From the NCBI GenBank assembly GCA_963926475.1, contig CAWUXE010000007.1:62001-126000 (forward strand): a DNA stretch of 64,000 bases. The letters run 5' to 3'. Below the pieces are notes generated by a model. The model ran no database searches. It was not told the origin of the DNA and saw nothing but the letters and a program-made list of their open reading frames with translations. Source of the DNA: UBA2040 sp002384725. GTDB taxonomy: Bacteria > Bacteroidota > Bacteroidia > Flavobacteriales_D > Crocinitomicaceae. The position numbers were made by a program, and so were the translations under genes. This document shows, piece after piece, positions 56,560 to 64,000 of this stretch (position 1 is its first letter; each line of letters begins with the position of its first letter).

Positions 56560-57018
56560 ATGAACCGATCATTAAAATTTCTTGTCGCATTATTTTCTTT
56601 GGTATTTGTCCTTTCCGCTTGCACTGGATATTCAGACTCTCAGAAAAAAGCCTTTGATGAAAAATTACAAGTTTTCATGAAAAAAGAAAACTTACAATTG
56701 ACCAAAACAAGTTCAGGCGTTTATTACAAAATTGTAACCAAAGGAAAAGGATCCATCATCAAATACAACGATAAAATTAGGGTGATGTACACGGGTAAAA
56801 ACATGGATGTTACAGTCTTCGACGAAAAAACAACACCAATCGAATTCAACCTTAAAAACTTGCTACCAGCATGGAAAGAAATCTTGATTGGACAACCTGC
56901 TGGAAGTATTTTTTATATCGCGACTCCACCACAAATGGGTTATGGATCACAACAAGCCGGAAATTTACCACCGAACAGCTGTCTTTTCTTTGAAATCAAG
57001 GTTATGTCGACCCTTTAA
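56560..57018 (+). CDS. FKBP-type peptidyl-prolyl isomerase lipoprotein
   Basis: A 152-residue lipoprotein: lipobox LVFVLSACTG with Cys21 as acylation site. The FKBP fold follows (SSGVYYKIVTKGKGSIIKYN near 47-66, YGSQQAGNLPPNSCLFFEIK near the end). The active-site pocket is partly degenerate, so isomerase activity is uncertain; similar small FKBP lipoproteins assist envelope protein folding. It is fourth in the run starting at 54399. Confidence 0.85.
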   Translation: MNRSLKFLVALFSLVFVLSACTGYSDSQKKAFDEKLQVFMKKENLQLTKTSSGVYYKIVTKGKGSIIKYNDKIRVMYTGKNMDVTVFDEKTTPIEFNLKNLLPAWKEILIGQPAGSIFYIATPPQMGYGSQQAGNLPPNSCLFFEIKVMSTL

Positions 57019-57110
57019 ATCTTCGCCTTGACTTTTTGACTATTTTACTTGCCTTAACCAATCCTAAACTCTACTTTTGAGCTCGATTTTAAACAGACAA
57101 TACAACCCAA

Positions 57111-57989
57111 ATGAGCGTACTCGTTAATAAAGATTCCAAAGTAATTGTTCAAGGATTCACTGGAAGTGAAGGAACTTTTCATGCTGGTCAAATGATTGAA
57201 TTCGGAACCAACGTTGTTGGAGGTGTTACTCCAGGAAAAGGTGGTACTTCACATCTGGACCGTCCAGTGTTCAACACAGTTTCTGAAGCTGTAGAAAAAA
57301 CAGGAGCTGATGTTTCAATTATTTTCGTTCCACCTGCATTTGCAGCCGACGCTATTATGGAATCAGCCGCTGCTGGTATCAAAGTAATCGTTTGTATCAC
57401 GGAAGGAATTCCTGTTGCAGATATGGTGAAAGCAAAAGAGTACTTGAATGGATTGGATACAAGATTGATTGGACCAAATTGTCCAGGATTGATTACAGCT
57501 GGTGAAGCGAAGGTGGGCATAATGCCAGGATTCGTTTTCGAAAAAGGTAAAATTGGAATTGTTTCTAAATCAGGAACTTTGACATATGAAGCAGCGGATC
57601 AAGTTGTGAAAGCTGGATTAGGAATTACAACTGCTATCGGAATTGGTGGTGATCCAATTATTGGAACAACGACAAAAGAAGCAGTTGAATTATTAATGAA
57701 TGACCCAGACACAGACGGGATCGTTATGATTGGTGAAATTGGTGGAAATCTTGAAGCAATCGCTGCTCGATGGATCAAAGAGAATTCTAGAAAACCAGTA
57801 GTTGGATTTATCGCAGGTGAAACAGCTCCAAAAGGCCGTACAATGGGTCACGCAGGCGCAATCGTTGGTGGTGATGATGATACCGCTGAAGCGAAAAAAC
57901 GCATCATGCGCGAGTGTGGAATTCACGTTGTGGATTCTCCAGCTCAAATTGGTCAAAAAATGAAAGAAGTTTTAGGCGTTACAGCTTAA
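57111..57989 (+). CDS. sucD: Succinyl-CoA ligase, alpha subunit
   Basis: A 292-residue TCA-cycle subunit that binds CoA and carries the phospho-histidine. VQGFTGSEGTFHAGQMIEFG near 13-32, GPNCPGLI near 123 and the active-site His in MGHAGAIVGG near 245-254 are intact. The beta subunit (sucC) is not in the window, as is usual in Bacteroidota. A terminator follows at 58008. Confidence 0.96.
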   Translation: MSVLVNKDSKVIVQGFTGSEGTFHAGQMIEFGTNVVGGVTPGKGGTSHLDRPVFNTVSEAVEKTGADVSIIFVPPAFAADAIMESAAAGIKVIVCITEGIPVADMVKAKEYLNGLDTRLIGPNCPGLITAGEAKVGIMPGFVFEKGKIGIVSKSGTLTYEAADQVVKAGLGITTAIGIGGDPIIGTTTKEAVELLMNDPDTDGIVMIGEIGGNLEAIAARWIKENSRKPVVGFIAGETAPKGRTMGHAGAIVGGDDDTAEAKKRIMRECGIHVVDSPAQIGQKMKEVLGVTA

Positions 57990-58007
57990 TTTCAGCCTAT
58001 TTAATTG

Positions 58008-58041
58008 AACGGGGGTTCTTATTTAGATCCTCCGTTTTTTT
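58008..58041 (+). terminator. Terminator of sucD
   Basis: AACGGGGGTTC pairs with GATCCTCCGTT (one mismatch, one G-T) across a short loop and is followed by seven T. Confidence 0.75.
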
Positions 58042-58142
58042 ATGCCTTGATTTTTTTTCAATTTGATCATTTAGTTTTTTTGCGTCAAATTCTTTTCTTA
58101 ATTTTATAATCCTGATAATCAGAAAGGTAAAATTTTACACTT

Positions 58143-59069
58143 ATGAGAATAAGATTACTAGTAGTATTTCCTCTGCTTTTCACAACGATCATTTCTTGCA
58201 CCTCGGATACCGATACATCCAAAAAAAATGAATCTATTCCTTCAAAAACTGAAGTTAATTGTGAAACCTTGTGGGCAAATATGGCGCCTGAAAAAGTGGT
58301 AAAAATAGAGCTCTTAAAGGAGATTTTAATTGAAAACAAAGAACTTGCAGGAGACAACAAAAAATTAATTCAAAACTTACTTGATCTATTAGAAGCTACT
58401 ATTGATGATGATTTAAACTTAGCTATTGATGAACCTTTGTTTCCTATTTATCGATTGAAGAAAAATCAAATTGGAATTATACGCAAAGCTGGTCCTATTG
58501 AAGTAGATGGTCAATTTATCGACAATGCAAAGGAACACGAAATCCTGCAAGAAAACTTCGCATATCAGAGTATAGATAGTATGAGTGTTCTGGTCAATTT
58601 TCCGGAAGAGTTTTCGGAACTATTCAACGACAATCCTCCGACGATCAACTATTATTCAATTTCTCGAAAATCTCGATGTAAGTTACAAGGTTTGAGTTAT
58701 CTGGACGATCAATGCCTGACATACTATCAATATGATCTAAATTTGATTGATGCACAAAATGAGGACAGTATACTTTTTGGTTCAAGACTATCGCTGGATC
58801 TCGAATTTGGTTCTTTTCTAGAAATTGACAAAGGGCTGAAATCCCAATACAAAGGGGACTGCATGGATTGTCCAAGTAACTATCCGAATCAAAAGACATT
58901 CGCCAAATTAAAAGGGACGTCCAATGTTTACTTCACGTATGCCGATTCGTTTCCGGTAAATACAAAACTTGCTGCGCCATCACGTTCACTTGTGATGAAA
59001 AAGAAAGATGGTAAAATAATTACCCTCTGGTCGTCTGAATTAGATCTTTCTGATTGCGGCTGTAATTAG
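58143..59069 (+). CDS. Hypothetical lipoprotein
   Basis: A 308-residue lipoprotein of unknown family: signal peptide with lipobox TTIISCTSD near residues 15-23. A helical acidic region (about 45-95) is followed by a beta-rich domain with cysteines late in the protein (GDCMDCPSNYPNQ, and SDCGCN at the very end). The paired cysteines suggest disulfides or a metal site. Its stop overlaps the convergent DUF4956 stop by 3 nt. No function assigned. Confidence 0.7.
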   Translation: MRIRLLVVFPLLFTTIISCTSDTDTSKKNESIPSKTEVNCETLWANMAPEKVVKIELLKEILIENKELAGDNKKLIQNLLDLLEATIDDDLNLAIDEPLFPIYRLKKNQIGIIRKAGPIEVDGQFIDNAKEHEILQENFAYQSIDSMSVLVNFPEEFSELFNDNPPTINYYSISRKSRCKLQGLSYLDDQCLTYYQYDLNLIDAQNEDSILFGSRLSLDLEFGSFLEIDKGLKSQYKGDCMDCPSNYPNQKTFAKLKGTSNVYFTYADSFPVNTKLAAPSRSLVMKKKDGKIITLWSSELDLSDCGCN

Positions 59070-59737
59070 TCGTAAGAACTACTTGAATCTTCCTGTGCAC
59101 TGTAATCAGAAAAGGATTGGTCACTTTCATAATAGTAAATCATCACTTGCGCCACATCGCGGAGGAAATTGATTTTCCCTACTTCAAAACGATTGATATT
59201 TAAACCTGTTCGTGCTACTAAATCTGCCATCATTTCATCATAACTTTCTGGTTTGATGAGATCTATACGTTCATAAACTATCGTTTTTCTAGTCTCATGT
59301 TTCAACAACCATAAATACTCAAGTCCCGCGGTTAAAAGAATCATTACACCATTTACAATAATAACCTCCAATAAGGAGATATTATTACTCGCCAAGGAAT
59401 TAATAACTGAAAGTCCAATCACCAAAAACAAATAGGTCATCTCCTTGATTTCGACCGTATTGGTTCGGTAACGGATGATGCCAAAAATAGCGAACAACCC
59501 GAGTCCCATACCAGTATCAATGTCCAGTTTCTTCAAAGAAAAACAGATGAAAAAAGTAATTACACCAATGACATAGTAGGTAAACAAATAATCTTTGCGC
59601 TTGGTTTTCGGGTAGTACAAATACCGAATGACCACGGTCAAAACGAACAAATTTATTGCTAGTCTCATCAACAGTGTATACACATCGGTATCAAAAAATA
59701 CCCATCCTAAACTATTTTCTATTGCTTTTCCGCCCAT
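59066..59737 (-). CDS. DUF4956 membrane protein
   Basis: A 223-residue inner-membrane protein with four or more helices in its first 140 residues (for example LFVLTVVIRYLYYPKTK, IGVITFFICFSLKKLD, SLLEVIIVNGVMILLTAG) and a soluble C-terminal domain with DLVARTGLNINRFEVGKINF. DUF4956 proteins are repeatedly encoded with VTC-type polyphosphate polymerases, and the VTC gene is 4 nt upstream here. It may anchor or export with that enzyme (inference). Confidence 0.88.
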   Translation of the reverse strand: MGGKAIENSLGWVFFDTDVYTLLMRLAINLFVLTVVIRYLYYPKTKRKDYLFTYYVIGVITFFICFSLKKLDIDTGMGLGLFAIFGIIRYRTNTVEIKEMTYLFLVIGLSVINSLASNNISLLEVIIVNGVMILLTAGLEYLWLLKHETRKTIVYERIDLIKPESYDEMMADLVARTGLNINRFEVGKINFLRDVAQVMIYYYESDQSFSDYSAQEDSSSSYD

Positions 59738-59741
59738 TTTG

Positions 59742-60485
59742 CTACGTAATTTTTTCTATTTTCAACATCTTCTCTTTGAACATGTTATGTTTCAATTTTC
59801 CTTTATAAATACTCAAAGATCCAATACAATATTTGCTCAATCGATAGGGACGTTTGCCCATACTTCGCATTATTTGATTGAACTGGCCATGACGGTCAAA
59901 ACGCTTTTGTTTCAGCTCCAAAATTACCAATCTATGATACTCCTGCCTTTTATCCTCCCAAGAAAAACTAAGCTCAATATCTATCGTTAGTCGCTCTTTT
60001 CTATTCAAATCTACCAAAGTGATGCGGCGATAACAATTCATCATGCTGGCGTGCAACTGACCATTTTCTTTTACAATTGCATCCACAAACTCTTCTGATT
60101 CTGGAGACAATTCTTTTTGAAACCCGCTCAATCGCATTCTCTTCTTAATCACTCGTCCTTTCTGTCGGTGCTTTACCTCTAAAAAAAACAATCCGCTTTC
60201 AACATAATTCCGAATTCGAACTTTGAATCTTTCTTCTCGTCCATTGTGATGAGCATTAAAAAAACTGAATTTTTCATCGTCGAAATACATACTCTCATAA
60301 GTCGGCATTCGAAGCCCATTAATATCGACAATTGAATATAAATCTTTCAGTTTTTCTAATAAATCAGGCAATTCGTCGATAGAAAGCGCAAACTTTGTAT
60401 CCACTCTGTCCATCAAGCGAACAGCATCCATTTCTGTTAGAGAAATGGAATCGAAGGTTTCAAGTTGCGATTCTATGTTAAGCAT
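59742..60485 (-). CDS. VTC-domain polyphosphate polymerase
   Basis: A 247-residue cytoplasmic enzyme of the VTC4 polyphosphate polymerase / triphosphate tunnel type. MDRVDTKFALSIDELPDLLE near 24-43 starts the tunnel, and later strands supply the basic residues (FKVRIRNYVESGLFFLEVKH near 87-106, KKRMRLSG, RRITLVDLNRKERLTIDIEL). It likely makes polyphosphate from ATP. With DUF4956 it forms a known two-gene pair, though the CotH kinase often found with it is absent. The -7 box is at 60501-60494. Confidence 0.88.
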   Translation of the reverse strand: MLNIESQLETFDSISLTEMDAVRLMDRVDTKFALSIDELPDLLEKLKDLYSIVDINGLRMPTYESMYFDDEKFSFFNAHHNGREERFKVRIRNYVESGLFFLEVKHRQKGRVIKKRMRLSGFQKELSPESEEFVDAIVKENGQLHASMMNCYRRITLVDLNRKERLTIDIELSFSWEDKRQEYHRLVILELKQKRFDRHGQFNQIMRSMGKRPYRLSKYCIGSLSIYKGKLKHNMFKEKMLKIEKIT

Positions 60486-60493
60486 ATGTTAAA

Positions 60494-60501
60494 CAAAGAT
60501 A
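60494..60501 (-). promoter_or_regulatory. -7 box of the VTC/DUF4956 pair
   Basis: Minus strand 60501-60494 reads TATCTTTG, perfect TAnnTTTG, 8 nt before the ATG at 60485. Confidence 0.6.
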
Positions 60502-60589
60502 ATTTTTCTATTCGAAAACTTCGACGATTTTTAAATTCGTTTCCTTCGTTTAAATCTAGCAATTAAAACTATTTTATTTTCTTAGGCCT

Positions 60590-61242
60590 TTTCGTCCAAT
60601 TATAAGAGGAAAAAACAACCTAATAATCCTTACTTGGAAAATATTTCGCGAATCTTTTGCGAATCCCTTTAATTCCACCAAAATCCTTAATGTAGAAGAG
60701 AAAAAGCTGTATCGAGCCATGGGGCGTGCCTCTATCGCTGGAGTTTGTTCTGGATTGTCGGCCTGCTTTAACATAGACTTAATCATCGTTCGAATCATTT
60801 TTCTCATATTGCTTTTTGGCGGTGGATTCGGATTTCCTTTGTACATCATTCTTTGGATAGTAATACCAGCGGCCAATTCACGCATCGATCGTTTGCGTAT
60901 GAAGGGAGCTTTCCAGTTTATATTCGTGAATCAAAAGATAGTTCGTTTCATATGTTTAATGTTCGGTCAGCGAATACAGCATCGCACAATAGAGCCGTTT
61001 CTCGCACAGAAAAGATTGCCTTTAAATGGATATTTGAAAACAACAAATTAGTGGTTCCCAACTATTACAGTTACCCGGAAAGTGACAAATTAAGAGGACA
61101 AGAGATTGATTTAATTCTGGAAATTCCAATTGGAGATTCCATATTGTTTGATGACGAATATTACTAATAAGATGCTGATGTGTACAGAATTTACATTCCT
61201 AATTCACGTCAAAAATGGCACGATAACGATTGGGGTATTTAG
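60590..61242 (+). pseudogene. PspC-domain protein, frameshifted remnant
   Basis: One frame encodes a PspC domain (VEEKKLYRAMGRASIAGVCS, then FGGGFGFPLYIILWIVIPAA) but no ATG precedes it in frame except inside the domain (60719), so the N terminus is lost. After RIDRLRMKG the similarity moves one frame (from about 60905: ENNKLVVPNYYSYPESDKLR, then GQEIDLILEIPIG) to the C-terminal half of PspC/LiaF-type proteins, reaches two TAA stops at 61165-61170, and continues recognisably (VYRIYIPNSRQKWHDNDWG) to a TAG at 61240. Frameshift, stops and missing start make it a pseudogene. Confidence 0.75.
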
Positions 61243-62918
61243 TTCTTGATGAAGCGAGCATTTTTAACGGCTCCATCAAACACAATCTTAACAAAATAAA
61301 GACCTGAATTCAAAGCGAAAATATCAACTTGGTGATTTTCGCTTTGGATTTTTTCATTTAATACTACTCGTCCTGTATGGTCTTGAACGATTAGGTTTCC
61401 CCCGGCTCCATTCTCTATTGACACGAAATCATTCGCTGGATTGGGATACAAAACCACATTATTCAAATAATTCTCTGTCAAGGAATTGACTGTTAAAACT
61501 AATGTTTGAGTCGATGTACTAGAACACATATTCGTGTCAACGATAGTTAGCGTTATGGGATAGGTTCCAGAAGTTGTAAATGAATAAATCGTATTCGACG
61601 TATTTACAATGGACGCATCAATTTGCCATGTATATTGCGAACTCAAAACTAAAGTGTTCGGGTTGAAATTGACAATTAAACCATTGATACCAGCTGTGAA
61701 TGTAGCATCTGGCAGCGGCACAACATTTACTTGGTATATAACTTTGTCAGAAGCCGCATGAATTGAATTAAATGCAAACGTCTTTATTTCACCGACTCCA
61801 ATGGTATTCCACTGCACTTGAATGGAATCTCCCCAATCTGAAATTAGGGTTCCATTGGTCACTTCTGAACAATAGATTTCGCCCATATTTCCAGTGATTA
61901 CATAAGTTACCGTCTCACCCAAACAAATCAGCAAATCTCCAGCAATAGAAGGGTTTTCGGGTTTTAACAAAGGATAGACATAACTCTGAATTGCATTCAA
62001 TATGGTGTCCCAATACGCATTCGGAGGAGAGTTGAAAGTTCCGTTATCTGCACCATGAAATTCGTGATCTTGACCCGCAAAAGGTAAAAAGGTATGGGGA
62101 ATTCCCAATGAGGTCAACTGATTTGAAATAGGCCGTGAGCCATTAACGATAGGCGTTGTAAAAACACCAAATGGATTACCAGTGCCAATCGGTACGGTTC
62201 CGTCGGCTTCACCATGAATCAATAAAGCAGGAACCGTTTCATTTATTTCAACATAATTCGAATCGCCCAAAGCTCCCCAAAGGTTTATGATTCCTGTTAA
62301 ATCCATGTTGTGGGAGTAAGTATTTCCTGAGCAATCCAAACAACCCAACGCTGGATAACCAAATCCACCTTGGATGTCACTTGGCGCTTCGGCATCGGTT
62401 AAATACGCGGTATGCAAAGCCATAAATCCACCTGCACTGCTTCCTCCAACAAAAGTGTAGTTCGTATCTATACCATATGTTGTTGCAAATTCTTTCAGAT
62501 ATCGAATCGCTGCTCTAGCATCCTGTGTTCCGCGATATACCGCGCGAACCGCCGAACTTTGCGATAATGGATTGAATCCTTTACGATAACCGATTGAAGC
62601 AGTCACAAATCCTTTTCGAGCAAAACTATCACACAACGCCACCATGTCGTCGGCACTTTTATCACCTAACAAAAACCCACCAGGATGGCACCAAATCATC
62701 AAGGGTCGTTTGGTCTGAACATCTCCTGTGGGAACATAAATATCCATGTACAAATCTGTGTCGTTATAAGGAATATTCCACACTTGAGCTTGACCGTATA
62801 AAACATCCGGAAATTGTGTTACTGAAGTAAAGACTCCCTCCGTGTAGCGGGTTGTATCACATTGTGAAAAAGTCGTATTCAATGAAAAAAGCAGGCTAAA
62901 AAGGAAGAAATAACGCAT
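61239..62918 (-). CDS. Secreted alpha/beta-hydrolase (esterase) with T9SS sorting domain
   Basis: A 559-residue exported hydrolase. From the ATG at 62918 there is a signal peptide (FLFSLLFSLNTTFSQ). The catalytic domain shows WCHPGGFLLGDKSA (oxyanion HGG-like loop), the nucleophile Ser in VGGSSAGGFMALHT, the Asp in IHGEADGTVP and the His in GQDHEFHG. A PKD-like region (about 340-480) and a type A sorting domain (LYPNPANDFVSIENGAGGN to KNARFIKN) follow. The same frame is open upstream but shows no homology; the start is set by the signal peptide. A carboxylesterase; substrate unknown. Confidence 0.88.
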   Translation of the reverse strand: MRYFFLFSLLFSLNTTFSQCDTTRYTEGVFTSVTQFPDVLYGQAQVWNIPYNDTDLYMDIYVPTGDVQTKRPLMIWCHPGGFLLGDKSADDMVALCDSFARKGFVTASIGYRKGFNPLSQSSAVRAVYRGTQDARAAIRYLKEFATTYGIDTNYTFVGGSSAGGFMALHTAYLTDAEAPSDIQGGFGYPALGCLDCSGNTYSHNMDLTGIINLWGALGDSNYVEINETVPALLIHGEADGTVPIGTGNPFGVFTTPIVNGSRPISNQLTSLGIPHTFLPFAGQDHEFHGADNGTFNSPPNAYWDTILNAIQSYVYPLLKPENPSIAGDLLICLGETVTYVITGNMGEIYCSEVTNGTLISDWGDSIQVQWNTIGVGEIKTFAFNSIHAASDKVIYQVNVVPLPDATFTAGINGLIVNFNPNTLVLSSQYTWQIDASIVNTSNTIYSFTTSGTYPITLTIVDTNMCSSTSTQTLVLTVNSLTENYLNNVVLYPNPANDFVSIENGAGGNLIVQDHTGRVVLNEKIQSENHQVDIFALNSGLYFVKIVFDGAVKNARFIKN

Positions 62919-62978
62919 ATTCGATGGAATTCTCTGCAAGTTAGCAAATTTCGATAGAAATAAAACTCCTGAAATAAC

Positions 62979-62986
62979 TACTTTTG
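62979..62986 (+). promoter_or_regulatory. -7 box fixing a TTG start of the exonuclease gene
   Basis: TACTTTTG, perfect TAnnTTTG, ends 5 nt before the TTG at 62992; no ATG lies before the conserved exonuclease motif. Confidence 0.55.
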
Positions 62987-62991
62987 CTTTA

Positions 62992-64000
62992 TTGGAATTA
63001 CAAGACAATATAAACCAAATCCCAGAGAATAAGCATTTTGCAATCGTTGATATAGAAACGACAGGTGGTTCACCTCGCGCGTCTAAAATTACTGAGATTG
63101 CAATATACAAACACGATGGTAAAAAGGTAATTGATTCGTACGAGACTTTGCTCGACCCTGAAATGCCCATACCCCGTTTTATTGTAAATCTGACTGGAAT
63201 TTCCGACAACATGGTCGAAGGTGCACCGAAGTTTTATGAAGTCGCGAAAAAAATCGTAGAGTTTACGAAAGATTGCATTTTTGTTGCCCACAACGTTGGG
63301 TTCGATTATGGGATTCTTCGTCAAGAATTTAAAAACTTAGGCTATGATTACCGCAGACCTCATCTGTGCACGGTAAGAACGAGTCGTTATGTGATTCCAG
63401 GACATGATTCCTATTCACTTGGGAAATTAACCCGAGCCTTAGACATAAAAATTGAAAACAGACACCGAGCAGGCGGAGACGCCTTGGCAACGGCGCATTT
63501 GTTTGCGATTCTTCATGAAAAAGGAGGTGATTCTCTTGCCAATTTCATTCAACAAGATATCAATCCGGCCATTTTGCATCCTAATTTGGATTTGAATGCT
63601 GTGGATGATTTACCTTCCAAAACAGGTATCTATAAATTCTTCGATGATACGAATCAGTTGATTTATATCGGAAAGAGTATTAGTATAAAAAAACGCGTAG
63701 AGCAACATTTGCGTAACTCAAATACAAAGAAAGGTATTGATATGCGCATTGCCATTAGTCGAATTGAATTTGAGCTGACCGGCTCAGAGCTGATTGCGCT
63801 CCTTTTGGAATCCATGTTGATAAAAAATCACACGCCTCGGTTCAATCAGATGCTGAAGAAAAGTAAGTTTCCTTACGGTCTTTTTCAGTGCATAGATGAA
63901 GCTGGTTACATGCGCTTATACCTTAGTTTGACTTCCAAATCAAATGAGCAACCCATAACTGTCTTTGCCTCTAAACGAGAAGGCGTAAATTCTTTAACGA
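62992..64000 (+). CDS. DnaQ-like exonuclease fused to GIY-YIG nuclease (partial at window end)
   Basis: At least 336 codons, continuing past the window. The DEDDh exonuclease domain has ExoI FAIVDIETTGGSP near residues 16-28, ExoII AHNVGFDYGILRQEF near 100-114 and ExoIII HRAGGDALATAHLF near 160-173. A GIY-YIG domain follows (TGIYKFFDDTNQLIYIGKS near 212-230). This is the arrangement of DnaQ-UvrC/Cho-like proteins, which trim or nick DNA in repair. The TTG start at 62992 is inferred from the promoter; no in-frame ATG precedes ExoI. The C terminus is unseen. Confidence 0.88.
   Translation, partial: MELQDNINQIPENKHFAIVDIETTGGSPRASKITEIAIYKHDGKKVIDSYETLLDPEMPIPRFIVNLTGISDNMVEGAPKFYEVAKKIVEFTKDCIFVAHNVGFDYGILRQEFKNLGYDYRRPHLCTVRTSRYVIPGHDSYSLGKLTRALDIKIENRHRAGGDALATAHLFAILHEKGGDSLANFIQQDINPAILHPNLDLNAVDDLPSKTGIYKFFDDTNQLIYIGKSISIKKRVEQHLRNSNTKKGIDMRIAISRIEFELTGSELIALLLESMLIKNHTPRFNQMLKKSKFPYGLFQCIDEAGYMRLYLSLTSKSNEQPITVFASKREGVNSLT

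Noticed and set aside
60574..60885. 103-codon minus-strand frame over the PspC remnant
   Set aside because: The plus strand shows clear PspC similarity; the minus frame has none.
62919..63212. 98-residue N-terminal extension of the T9SS esterase
   Set aside because: Antisense to the exonuclease gene; the signal peptide at MRYFFLFSLLFS marks the true start.

Overview
This is 64 kb of chromosome from a member of the Bacteroidota, most likely a Flavobacteriales species close to Crocinitomicaceae/Fluviicola (the family-level guess is inference). The evidence is as follows. There are type IX secretion (T9SS) sorting domains, a PorP/SprF outer-membrane protein and SprB-type adhesin repeats. The DUF1599/BT_3928-type DoxX/tpiA block sits next to folP, and the topoisomerase IV genes are adjacent. 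Shine-Dalgarno sequences are absent, and the Bacteroidota -7 promoter box TAnnTTTG recurs. Base composition is AT-rich and even, and I saw no prophage, insertion sequence or CRISPR array. Most of the window is ordinary core genome on both strands, with small accessory pieces and several decaying genes.

Layout. 1-3.7 kb: tpiA (cut by the window edge), a DoxX-like membrane protein and DUF1599 on the minus strand, with folP divergent. 3.7-5.6 kb: a gliding-type CHU_C protein and a PorP/SprF protein, a likely T9SS surface pair. 5.6-10.9 kb: PLP enzymes, an acyltransferase, a periplasmic metal/cofactor-binding protein and a cystathionine beta-synthase-like enzyme. 11-13.9 kb: three exported proteins, two of them with cupredoxin/multicopper-oxidase copper motifs, behind a promoter with a perfect palindrome. 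13.9-23 kb: DNA polymerase IV, TerC, uvrB, a DUF3817 protein, a ComB-type phosphatase, a secreted phospholipase C-like protein, TtcA and a NatAB-type ABC exporter. 23.5-28.1 kb: parC/parE. 28.2-33 kb: an orphan DUF433 gene and a Y-family polymerase plus DnaE2-like polymerase cassette. 33.1-36 kb: tRNA-Leu(GAG), pnp and rpsO. 36.4-46 kb: aldehyde dehydrogenase, a 1044-residue SprB-repeat T9SS protein, MnmD, DnaB, a secreted amidotransferase-like protein and RlmF. 46-58 kb: LhgO, an M14 peptidase, a prohibitin, TrmD, a Sua5-type enzyme, the CCA-adding enzyme, a pRiA4b ORF-3/methyltransferase/TraB/FKBP run and sucD. 58-64 kb: a lipoprotein, a DUF4956/VTC polyphosphate polymerase pair, a secreted T9SS esterase and an exonuclease/GIY-YIG protein running off the edge.

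Regulation. Many -7 boxes lie 3-9 nt upstream of the start codon, so several mRNAs are predicted to be leaderless or nearly so. This pattern fixes starts that simple longest-ORF calling gets wrong: GTG for mnmD, TTG for the 63-kb exonuclease, and internal ATGs for the acyltransferase, comB, trmD and cca.

Decay. Five gene remnants are visible: a serine hydrolase (nonsense codon), a T9SS sorting domain (frameshift), an AAA ATPase (internal deletion), a two-domain rhodanese (multiple lesions) and a PspC-family protein (frameshift plus stops). I found no clear-cut new multi-gene system. The best candidates for a second look are the leaderless promoter layout, the T9SS cupredoxin cluster with its palindrome, and the Pol Y/DnaE2 cassette with its direct-repeat operator candidate.
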